Assembly (NCBI RefSeq): GCF_005048155.1
Contig: NZ_SUMB01000008.1
Location: 62,001 to 126,000, forward strand
Reading direction: 5' to 3'
Length of the DNA stretch: 64,000 nucleotides
Origin: Streptomyces piniterrae
GTDB taxonomy: Bacteria; Actinomycetota; Actinomycetes; Streptomycetales; Streptomycetaceae
The position numbers were made by a program, and so were the translations under genes. Of the stretch, positions 57,564 to 64,000 are shown one piece after another. The notes under the pieces were generated by a model. It ran no database searches and was not told the origin of the DNA. It worked only from the letters and a program-made list of their open reading frames with translations. The stretch's first letter is position 1; each line of letters begins with the position of its first letter.

Positions 57564-59029
57564 ACAAGCCCCTGCGCCGGGTCGCGATCTTCTGCGGCCT
57601 GCTGATCCTCGCTCTGCTCGTCCGCGTCAACTGGGTCCAGTTCGTCCAGGCCGACGAACTCAAGAACGACCCGCACAACCGCCGGGTCGCCATCGAGCGC
57701 TACAGCACGCCGCGCGGCAACATCATCGTCGACGGCAAGCCGGTCACCGGGTCCACGACGACCGACAGCGGCGACTTCAAGTACAAGCGGACGTACAAGA
57801 ACGGCAAGATGTGGGCGCCGGTCACCGGCTACGCCTCGCAGGCCTTCGACGCCAACCAGCTGGAGAAGCTCAACGACGGGATCCTCTCCGGGACCGACGA
57901 CAAGCTGTTCTTCAGCCGCACGGTCGACATGCTCACCGGCGACAAGCAAAAGGGCGGCAATGTCGTGACCACCCTCAACGCCAAGGCGCAGAAGGCGGCC
58001 TTCGAGGGGCTCGCCGACAAGAAGGGCGCGGTCGCCGCGATCAACCCGCAGACCGGCGCGATCCTGGCGCTGGCCAGCACCCCGTCGTACGACCCGTCCA
58101 CCTTCGCCGGGATGAGCAACAAGGACTCCGAGGCGTACAACGCGCTGCAGAAGAAGAACAACCCCGATGAGCCGATGCTCAACCGGGCGCTGCGCCAGAC
58201 CTACCCGCCCGGCTCCACCTTCAAGGTCGTGACGGCCGCGGCGGCGCTGGAGAACGGGCTCTACGACGACGTCGACGCCAAGACGGAGTCGCCGCTGCCC
58301 TACACGCTGCCCGACACCTCCGGCGTCGAGCTGAAGAACGAGGGCAACATCCCGTGCAAGGACGCCAGCCTGCGCGAGGCGCTGCGCTGGTCCTGCAACA
58401 CGGTCTTCGGCAAGATCAGCGCCGATCTCGGCAACAAGAAGATGATGGACGAGGCGGAGAAGTTCGGGTTCAACAACCCGGAGATCGACACCCCGGTCCG
58501 GGCCTCGGAGAGCATCTTCCCCAAGGACAACCGGCCGCAGAACGCGATGGCCGGCATCGGGCAGGCGTCCAACCGGGCCACTCCGCTGCAGATGGCCATG
58601 GTCGCCTCGGCGGTCGCCAACGACGGCAAGCTGATGAAGCCGTACATGGTCGAGAAGCTGGAAGCGCCGAACCTCAACGTCGTCCAGCAGCACACTCCGC
58701 AGAAGATGAGCCAGCCGCTCACGCCGGAGAACGCCCAGAAGGTCCAGGACATCATGAAGACCGTGGTCCAGAAGGGCACGGGAACCAGGGCTCAGATCTC
58801 CGGCGTCGAAGTCGGTGGCAAGACCGGTACGGCGCAGCACGGCGAGAACAACAAGGACAACCCCTACGCCTGGTTCATCTCCTACGCGAAGACCGCCAAC
58901 GGCAGCCCCGTCGCGGTCGCCGTCGTCATTGAGGGATCCGACACACTCCGCGACGACATCGCGGGTGGCGCGCTCGCCGCTCCCGTCGCGAAGAGCGTCA
59001 TGGAAGCGGTACTCGAAGGCGAAAAATGA
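57560..59029 (+). CDS. pbpA: PbpA: class B penicillin-binding protein
   Basis: 489 residues from GTG 57560. An N-terminal membrane helix (VAIFCGLLILALLVRVNWVQF), a pedestal domain, then the transpeptidase with SxxK (PPGSTFKVV), SxN (WSCNTVFG) and KTG (VGGKTGTAQ). It cross-links peptidoglycan and is the partner of the SEDS protein encoded just upstream. The ORF frame is open far to the left, but only the part from 57560 is protein-like. Confidence 0.95.
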   Translation: MNKPLRRVAIFCGLLILALLVRVNWVQFVQADELKNDPHNRRVAIERYSTPRGNIIVDGKPVTGSTTTDSGDFKYKRTYKNGKMWAPVTGYASQAFDANQLEKLNDGILSGTDDKLFFSRTVDMLTGDKQKGGNVVTTLNAKAQKAAFEGLADKKGAVAAINPQTGAILALASTPSYDPSTFAGMSNKDSEAYNALQKKNNPDEPMLNRALRQTYPPGSTFKVVTAAAALENGLYDDVDAKTESPLPYTLPDTSGVELKNEGNIPCKDASLREALRWSCNTVFGKISADLGNKKMMDEAEKFGFNNPEIDTPVRASESIFPKDNRPQNAMAGIGQASNRATPLQMAMVASAVANDGKLMKPYMVEKLEAPNLNVVQQHTPQKMSQPLTPENAQKVQDIMKTVVQKGTGTRAQISGVEVGGKTGTAQHGENNKDNPYAWFISYAKTANGSPVAVAVVIEGSDTLRDDIAGGALAAPVAKSVMEAVLEGEK

Positions 59030-59175
59030 GCCGGGCCGTACCCATACCGGTCGGATATCAGGTTGCGGCAGCGGCCCGGCCCGGTACGGCGTGCCGGGTA
59101 CGGTATGCCCGAACAGCACACCGCCGGACCACACACCGGTGCGGTCGGGACTGACGGAGAGGGCTGGAGAAGCTT

Positions 59176-61191
59176 ATGGAAGAGCCGCGTCGCCTCGGCG
59201 GCCGGTACGAGCTGGGCTCGGTGCTCGGCCGCGGTGGCATGGCGGAGGTCTATCTCGCCCATGACACCCGCCTGGGCCGCACCGTAGCTGTGAAGACGCT
59301 CCGGGTGGACCTCGCCCGTGACCCGTCCTTCCAGGCCCGGTTCCGCCGTGAGGCCCAGTCGGCCGCCTCGCTGAACCATCCGTCGATCGTCGCGGTCTAC
59401 GACACCGGCGAGGACTATGTCGACGGGGTCTCGATCCCGTACATCGTCATGGAGTACGTCGACGGCTCGACGCTGCGTGAGCTGCTGCACTCCGGGCGGA
59501 AGCTGCTGCCCGAGCGCTCCCTGGAGATGACCACCGGCGTCCTCCAGGCGCTGGAGTACTCGCACCGGGCCGGGATCGTGCACCGCGACATCAAGCCGGC
59601 GAACGTCATGCTGACGCGCAGCGGCCAGGTCAAGGTCATGGACTTCGGTATCGCCCGGGCGATGGGCGACTCCGGGATGACGATGACGCAGACCGCGGCG
59701 GTCATCGGCACGGCGCAGTACCTCTCGCCCGAGCAGGCCAAGGGCGAGCAGGTCGACGCCCGCTCCGACCTGTACTCCACCGGCTGTCTGCTCTACGAGC
59801 TGCTCACCGTGCGGCCGCCGTTCGTCGGTGACTCGCCGGTCGCGGTGGCGTATCAGCATGTCCGCGAGGAGCCGCAGAAGCCCAGCAACTTCGACCCCGA
59901 GATCACGCCCGAGATGGACGCCATCGTCCTGAAGGCGCTGGTCAAGGACCCGGACTACCGCTACCAGTCGGCGGACGAGATGCGCGCCGACATCGAGGCG
60001 GCGCTGGAGGGCCAGCCGGTCGCCGCCGCCTCCGCGATGGGCGCGGCCGGCTACGACCAGGACCAGCCGACCACGATGCTGCGTCCGCAGGACCCGGCGG
60101 GCCAGACCTCGATGCTGCCGCCGATGAACCCGGACGACGGGGGCTACGGCTACGACGACCGCCCCGACCGGCGCCGGGGCGGTGGCGGCCAGAAGAAGGG
60201 CCGCACCTCGACGATCCTGCTCGTGCTCGCGGGCATCCTCGTGCTGGTCGGCGCGATCTTCATCGGCAAGGCGATGTTCACCGGCGGGAGCGCCGCCGGC
60301 AAGGTGCCGGTGCCCAATCTCGTCGGCAGGGAGCTGAGGGACGCCAAGGAGCTGGGGAAGAACGGCGGCTTCAAGGTCACCGAGGGTGGCCGCCGGGCCT
60401 GCGACAACGTCAAGAAGGGCCAGGTCACCGAGCAAGACCCGGAGCCCAACACAGAGATCGACAAGGACGGCACCGTCACGGTCACGATGTGCACGGGCGC
60501 GGTGCGGGTCTCGGTTCCCAGCGTCACGGGCCTGTCCGAGGAGGACGCGCGTTCGGAGCTTGCGGCCAAGGGCTTCAAGAACATCGACACCAAGTTCGTG
60601 ATCTCCGAGCGGGACCCGGGCACGGTGGCCGACCAGGACCCGAAGGCGAACAGCAAGAAGCCCAAGAACACCAAGATCACGCTGTCCATCGCCAAGGCGG
60701 AGAAGAAGACGCCGGTTCCGAACGTCGTCGGACAGGACTACAACGCGGCGAAGACCCAGCTGGAAGGCCTCGGCCTGACGGTGGAGAAGCAGGAGCAGGA
60801 AACCTCCGACCCGAACCAGGTCGGCAAGGTCATCTCGCAGAACCCGACGGCCCAGACCCCGGTCAAGGACGGCTCGACCGTCACGCTGACGGTCGGCAAG
60901 GCACCGGCTCAGTCGCCGGTTCCGAACGTCGTCGGCCAGACCGTGAAGGCCGCGAAGAAGATCCTGGAGGATGCCGGCTTCAAGAACATCCAGTTCGCGC
61001 CCGGCAGCCCGACGGACGACAACGCGCAGGTCGCGGCTCAGGACCCGCCGGCGGACACCCCGTCCGACCCCAGCACCACGACCGTGACGCTGACCACCGT
61101 CCCCGGTAACGGCGGTCCCGGCGGGAACGGCGGGAACGGCGGGAACGGCGGCGATGACGGCGGGTTCTTCGGCGGCCCCTGGGGGCACTAG
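59176..61191 (+). CDS. pknB: PknB: Ser/Thr protein kinase with four PASTA domains
   Basis: 671 residues. Kinase domain residues 10-275 (Gly loop VLGRGGMAEVYLA, VAVKTL, VHRDIKPANVML, DFGIARAM, TAAVIGTAQYLSPEQ). Membrane span about 343-364 (ILLVLAGILVLVGAIFIGKAMF). Outside are four PASTA repeats starting near PVPNLVG, SVPSVTG, PVPNVVG and PVPNVVG. The tail is GGNGGNGGNGG from three 9-bp repeats at 61120-61146. PASTA domains sense muropeptides or lipid II and control wall growth. It lies 146 bp after pbpA, so it may have its own promoter. Confidence 0.95.
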   Translation: MEEPRRLGGRYELGSVLGRGGMAEVYLAHDTRLGRTVAVKTLRVDLARDPSFQARFRREAQSAASLNHPSIVAVYDTGEDYVDGVSIPYIVMEYVDGSTLRELLHSGRKLLPERSLEMTTGVLQALEYSHRAGIVHRDIKPANVMLTRSGQVKVMDFGIARAMGDSGMTMTQTAAVIGTAQYLSPEQAKGEQVDARSDLYSTGCLLYELLTVRPPFVGDSPVAVAYQHVREEPQKPSNFDPEITPEMDAIVLKALVKDPDYRYQSADEMRADIEAALEGQPVAAASAMGAAGYDQDQPTTMLRPQDPAGQTSMLPPMNPDDGGYGYDDRPDRRRGGGGQKKGRTSTILLVLAGILVLVGAIFIGKAMFTGGSAAGKVPVPNLVGRELRDAKELGKNGGFKVTEGGRRACDNVKKGQVTEQDPEPNTEIDKDGTVTVTMCTGAVRVSVPSVTGLSEEDARSELAAKGFKNIDTKFVISERDPGTVADQDPKANSKKPKNTKITLSIAKAEKKTPVPNVVGQDYNAAKTQLEGLGLTVEKQEQETSDPNQVGKVISQNPTAQTPVKDGSTVTLTVGKAPAQSPVPNVVGQTVKAAKKILEDAGFKNIQFAPGSPTDDNAQVAAQDPPADTPSDPSTTTVTLTTVPGNGGPGGNGGNGGNGGDDGGFFGGPWGH

Positions 61192-61224
61192 CGGCCCGCT
61201 GTAGCGCCTGAGAGGCCCATGACG

Positions 61225-61260
61225 GAGCCCCGGCAGCCCTTGGAGGGCTTGCCGGGGCTC
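61225..61260. terminator. terminator between pknB and the class E sortase gene
   Basis: GAGCCCCGGCAGCCCT (61225-61240) pairs with AGGGCTTGCCGGGGCTC (61244-61260) with one bulged base. It serves both convergent transcripts. Confidence 0.8.
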
Positions 61261-61289
61261 TGTCGCGTGTGGAGGCCTGTGGGGAGGGC

Positions 61290-62030
61290 CTAACGGAGTT
61301 CCTTCGGGGGCGTGCGCTCCGCGTCGACCTTCTCCGTGCGCTCCAGCTCGCCCCAGACGACGTAGCGGTAGTTCGAGGTGTAGACCGGGGTGCAGGTCGT
61401 GAGCGTGATGAAGCGGCCCGCCTTGCGCTTGCCGGACTCCTTCGGGACGTCGTCGAGGACGTCCACGTTGTACTTCGAGGTCTCGGCGAGGATCGAGAAG
61501 ACCTTGTAGACGTACCAGGTGTCCTTGGTCTCGAAGACGATCGGGTCGCCGTCCTTGATCTTGTCGATGTTGTGGAACCGCGCTCCGTGCCCGTCCCGGT
61601 GCGCGGCGAGGGTGAAGTTGCCTTTCTTGTCCTTCGGCAGCTCCGACTTGGCGGGCTTGGTGTAGTAGCCGGCCACGCCCTCGTTGAGGATCTCGGCCTC
61701 GGTGCCCTTCCTGACCAGCACCTCGCCGTTGCTCATCGCCGGCACGTGCAGAAAGCCGATGCCGTCCTTGGTGTCCAGCGCGCCGGGGCCCGTGGGGCCG
61801 GGGCTCGCCCAGTCCTTGCGCACCTTGTCGCCCTGCTGGTGCGCCTCACGGTCGGCGAGGACGTTGGTCCACCACAGCGAGTAGACGACGAACAGGCCCA
61901 GGACCAGCCCGGCCGTGATCAGCAGCTCGCCGATGACGCTGACGACGGAGGCGACGGTCCTCCGTACCCGGCGCGGTTTCGGTGACGGCGTGGACCGGTC
62001 GGTGTCCTCGTCGTGTCCCGTGGCAGTCAC
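61290..62030 (-). CDS. srtE2: class E sortase (SrtE2-like)
   Basis: 246 residues from GTG 62030. One membrane helix (VASVVSVIGELLITAGLVLGLFVVYSLWW) near the N-terminus, then the sortase barrel with catalytic His in LAAHRDGHG, Cys in ITLTTCTPVY and Arg in YTSNYRYVVWGEL. Streptomyces class E sortases attach LAxTG proteins such as long chaplins to peptidoglycan. It lies 26 bp downstream of the second sortase gene, so they form an operon; the neighbour of pknB is the SrtE2 position in other Streptomyces. Confidence 0.93.
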   Translation of the reverse strand: MTATGHDEDTDRSTPSPKPRRVRRTVASVVSVIGELLITAGLVLGLFVVYSLWWTNVLADREAHQQGDKVRKDWASPGPTGPGALDTKDGIGFLHVPAMSNGEVLVRKGTEAEILNEGVAGYYTKPAKSELPKDKKGNFTLAAHRDGHGARFHNIDKIKDGDPIVFETKDTWYVYKVFSILAETSKYNVDVLDDVPKESGKRKAGRFITLTTCTPVYTSNYRYVVWGELERTEKVDAERTPPKELR

Positions 62031-62056
62031 CGCGTCATACCCCTTTTTACGTTCGC

Positions 62057-63538
62057 TCAGCTGACGAGCGCATCCGGCTTGCCCTTGCTGCGCGGCCGCT
62101 CGTCGACCATCTTGCCCCAGACGATCAATCGAAAGGTACTGGTGAATTCCGGTGTGCAGGTCGTCAGCGTGATGTAGCGCCCCGGACCGGTGAATCCCGA
62201 ACCGGGCGGCACCGGTCCGATCACGCTGGTATTGCTGGGGGAGGTCTGCGGGAGGATGCTCTCCATCTCGTACGCGTAGTACGAGCGCTGCGTCTCAACG
62301 ATGATCTTGTCGCCCTTGACGAGCCGGTTGACGTAGCGGAACGGCTCGCCGTGGGTGTTGCGATGGGCCGCCACCGCGAAGTTGCCCTTTTTGTCCCAGG
62401 GCATCGCGGTCTTGATGCCGCTGCTCTTGTCGTAGTGACCGACCATGCCGCGGTCCAGCACCGAGTGCTTGTCGATGCCCTCGGCGACGGGCGCCTTCAC
62501 ATCCAGCTTCGGGATGTACATGATCGCGAAGCGCTCGCCGGCCGCCAGGTTCTTCTTCTCGCCGCCGCCCTTGTTCCATTCGTTCTGGAGGGTGTTGGCG
62601 GCGCCGCCCGCCTCCTCCTCTGCGAGCACGTTCGTCCACCACAGCTGGTAGGTCACAAACAGCAGCATCAGCACGCCGAGGGTGATGAACACCTCACCCA
62701 CCGCGCGGCTGACGATCAGGCTGGGGCTGTCCTTGGCGGCTCGTTCGGCACGCCGGGCCTCCAGCCGGGAGAGGGGGGCGGCCGGTTTGTCGTCGGCGGA
62801 AGCGGCTGCCGTGGCGGCGACGGCCGCGCCGCTGTGGCGGCCGCGTCTGCCGCCCCGCTTGGCGGCCTCTTGTGCGGCCTTGCGTCGGGCCGCTCGGCCG
62901 CCGGGCGCCGGTGCCGCGTCGGTTTCACGTGAAACCGTGCTGGTTTCACGTGAAACAGCGTCCCCGTCGCCTTTCGCGCCGGACTCCTCGGCCTGCCGCA
63001 GCGCCATGGTCTCGTCGTCCCGCAACGACTCGGACGCGGCCTGAGGGGCCGGAGGGGCAGGTGCCGGATCCGGTGTCTCCGGGGCGGCGAAGAGCTCCGG
63101 TATGGGTTCGGCCGCCGGGGTGTAGGGCTCGTACGCGGAGCCTTGGCTCAGGCCGCCGTAGATGTCGTCGTAGGCGGCCGGTGCGGGCTCGTAGGGCTGC
63201 GGCTCGGGAGCCGCCGGCGGTTCCGGCTGGCCGGGCTGCTGGTCCTGACGATGCGGCCGGAACCAGGGCGATCCCTGTGTTCCGGCCTGCTGAGCGGGAT
63301 GGGCGGATTGCTCGGACGCCCGGGGCCCCGGCGCGGGCGTCGGCGCCTCCTGGCCGGGCAGCGGGTCGTTCAGCGGGTCGTCGAGCCGGCCGACGGCTGC
63401 CTCGAACGCGTCGGGGTGGCCGTACGGATCCGGTGTCCCGTACGGATCCTGCTCGTACCCGCGCTGCCGGGAATCCCCCTGGTGTGGCTCGTACGGATCG
63501 TGGGACCTCCCTTCACGCTCTGGGCGTAGGGCGGTCAC
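62057..63538 (-). CDS. srtE1: class E sortase with long cytoplasmic N-terminal extension (SrtE1-like)
   Basis: 493 residues from GTG 63538 (overlaps the amidotransferase stop by 4 bp). The first 270 residues are Pro/Glu/Asp/Gln-rich, then an Arg/Lys-rich stretch, then a membrane helix (AVGEVFITLGVLMLLFVTYQLWW) and the sortase domain: His in VAAHRNTHGEPF, Cys in ITLTTCTPEF, Arg in STFRLIVWGKM. Two perfect parS sites lie inside the extension and encode VSRET twice, so the extension includes bases under ParB selection. Confidence 0.92.
   Translation of the reverse strand: MTALRPEREGRSHDPYEPHQGDSRQRGYEQDPYGTPDPYGHPDAFEAAVGRLDDPLNDPLPGQEAPTPAPGPRASEQSAHPAQQAGTQGSPWFRPHRQDQQPGQPEPPAAPEPQPYEPAPAAYDDIYGGLSQGSAYEPYTPAAEPIPELFAAPETPDPAPAPPAPQAASESLRDDETMALRQAEESGAKGDGDAVSRETSTVSRETDAAPAPGGRAARRKAAQEAAKRGGRRGRHSGAAVAATAAASADDKPAAPLSRLEARRAERAAKDSPSLIVSRAVGEVFITLGVLMLLFVTYQLWWTNVLAEEEAGGAANTLQNEWNKGGGEKKNLAAGERFAIMYIPKLDVKAPVAEGIDKHSVLDRGMVGHYDKSSGIKTAMPWDKKGNFAVAAHRNTHGEPFRYVNRLVKGDKIIVETQRSYYAYEMESILPQTSPSNTSVIGPVPPGSGFTGPGRYITLTTCTPEFTSTFRLIVWGKMVDERPRSKGKPDALVS
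62922..62956. other. parS pair inside srtE1, perfect copies 7 and 8
   Basis: GTTTCACGTGAAAC at 62922-62935 and 62943-62956, centre spacing 21 bp (two helical turns and seven codons). Each is read as VSRET in the minus-strand sortase frame. Confidence 0.92.
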
Positions 63539-64000
63539 GCGCCGGCCTTGCCGACCACCGGGGCAAGCCCCGTCGAGCGCTCCACGGCCCCCTTGTCGCC
63601 GCACTCCACCAGCCAGTTCGCGAGCATCTTGTGCCCCCACTCCGTCAGTACCGACTCGGGGTGGAACTGCACGCCCTCCACGGGGAGTTCGCGGTGCCGC
63701 AGTCCCATGATGATGCCGTCGTGGGTGCGGGCCGTGACCTCGAGCTCGTCCGGGACGGTCGTGGGTTCGGCGGCCAGCGAGTGGTAGCGGGTCGCGGTGA
63801 AGGGCGAGGGCAGGCCGGCGAAGACTCCCGCGCCCTCGTGCGTCACCAGCGAGGTCTTGCCGTGCAGCAGTTCCGGCGCGCGATCGACCACGCCGCCGTA
63901 GGCGACCGCCATCGACTGCATGCCCAGGCAGACGCCGAACACCGGGACGCCGGTGGCCGCGCAGTGCCTGACCATGTCGACGCAGACACCGGCCTGTTCG
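63535..64000 (-). CDS. pabA: PabA/TrpG-type glutamine amidotransferase, C-terminal part (5' end outside window)
   Basis: The last 154 codons of a class I glutamine amidotransferase. The nucleophile Cys is in PVFGVCLGMQSM and the His-Glu pair in GVQFHPESVLTEWG. The intact enzyme (usually about 200 residues) makes ammonia for anthranilate or aminodeoxychorismate synthesis. Its stop overlaps the SrtE1 start (GTGA). The part before about residue 50 lies beyond the window end. Confidence 0.9.
   Translation of the reverse strand, partial: EQAGVCVDMVRHCAATGVPVFGVCLGMQSMAVAYGGVVDRAPELLHGKTSLVTHEGAGVFAGLPSPFTATRYHSLAAEPTTVPDELEVTARTHDGIIMGLRHRELPVEGVQFHPESVLTEWGHKMLANWLVECGDKGAVERSTGLAPVVGKAGA

Noticed and set aside
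58882..61188. Minus-strand open frame (768 aa) over pknB
   Set aside because: Antisense to a clear four-PASTA kinase; no motif of its own.

Overview
This is a high-GC actinobacterial chromosome segment, almost certainly Streptomyces. The reasons are heavy third-position GC, many GTG starts, duplicated branched-chain keto-acid dehydrogenase (bkd) operons, mycothiol-type and DUF4232 proteins, class E sortases, and eight perfect copies of the Streptomyces ParB site parS (GTTTCACGTGAAAC). The parS density, plus the FHA-PstP-RodA-PbpA-PknB cluster, puts the window on the origin-proximal core of the chromosome. I see no prophage, insertion sequence, CRISPR array or obvious genomic island.

Layout. 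1-4.6 kb: the end of an NB-ARC type regulator, two DUF4232 lipoproteins, a secreted NlpC/P60-like hydrolase and a membrane-anchored HTH protein. 4.6-12 kb: a thioredoxin/NHL protein, a nitrilase-family amidohydrolase, a mycothiol-dependent isomerase-family protein, a GntR-MFS pair, and a GNAT plus NUDIX pair that looks like one gene broken by a single-base indel. 12-16.7 kb: bkd operon 1 (E1alpha-E1beta-E2, minus strand) divergent from an orphan NarL-type response regulator. 16.9-24.9 kb: a PNPOx-fold protein, an APH-family kinase, two divergent Ser/Thr kinases, the proteasome activator Bpa, a Pro-rich surface protein and a quinone oxidoreductase. 25-28.9 kb: a K+ channel with moeA and mobA. 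29-33.5 kb: bkd operon 2 divergent from an Lrp-type regulator (BkdR). 33.5-45.4 kb: phenylacetate genes (paaH, paaN, paaABCDE, a TetR regulator), interrupted by a TrmH/HTTM/DUF5819 operon and followed by an acyl-CoA dehydrogenase. 45.4-52.1 kb: rhodanese, J-domain-like and DUF2252 proteins, a YhgE/Pip-like membrane protein with a MarR regulator, and azoR with an HxlR regulator. At 52.5 kb there is a tRNA-Leu(CAG). 53.1-61.2 kb: fhaA-fhaB-pstP-rodA-pbpA-pknB, the cell-wall and Ser/Thr phosphorylation operon. 61.3-64 kb: two class E sortases and the start of a pabA/trpG-type amidotransferase on the opposite strand.

How the parts work together. The two bkd complexes turn branched-chain keto acids into acyl-CoA starters, and the paa genes turn phenylacetyl-CoA into central metabolites. 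A 14-bp palindrome (ACCGNNCGNNCGGT, the core I recall for PaaR) lies in the paaH/paaN divergent promoter and upstream of paaA. A one-mismatch copy lies between bkd operon 2 and bkdR, so one TetR regulator may tie the pathways together. The last third of the window joins peptidoglycan synthesis (RodA, PbpA), its phospho-regulators (PknB, PstP, FHA proteins) and surface-protein anchoring (sortases). A proline-rich protein at 22.9 kb carries a LAFTG motif near its C-terminus and is a possible sortase client.

The most unusual signals are: the parS sites, including a triple cluster, one inside a perfect 46-bp palindrome and two inside a sortase gene; a threefold 21-bp repeat that copies the proteasome-docking tail of Bpa; the split GNAT-NUDIX gene; and a KstR-like operator upstream of the acyl-CoA dehydrogenase.
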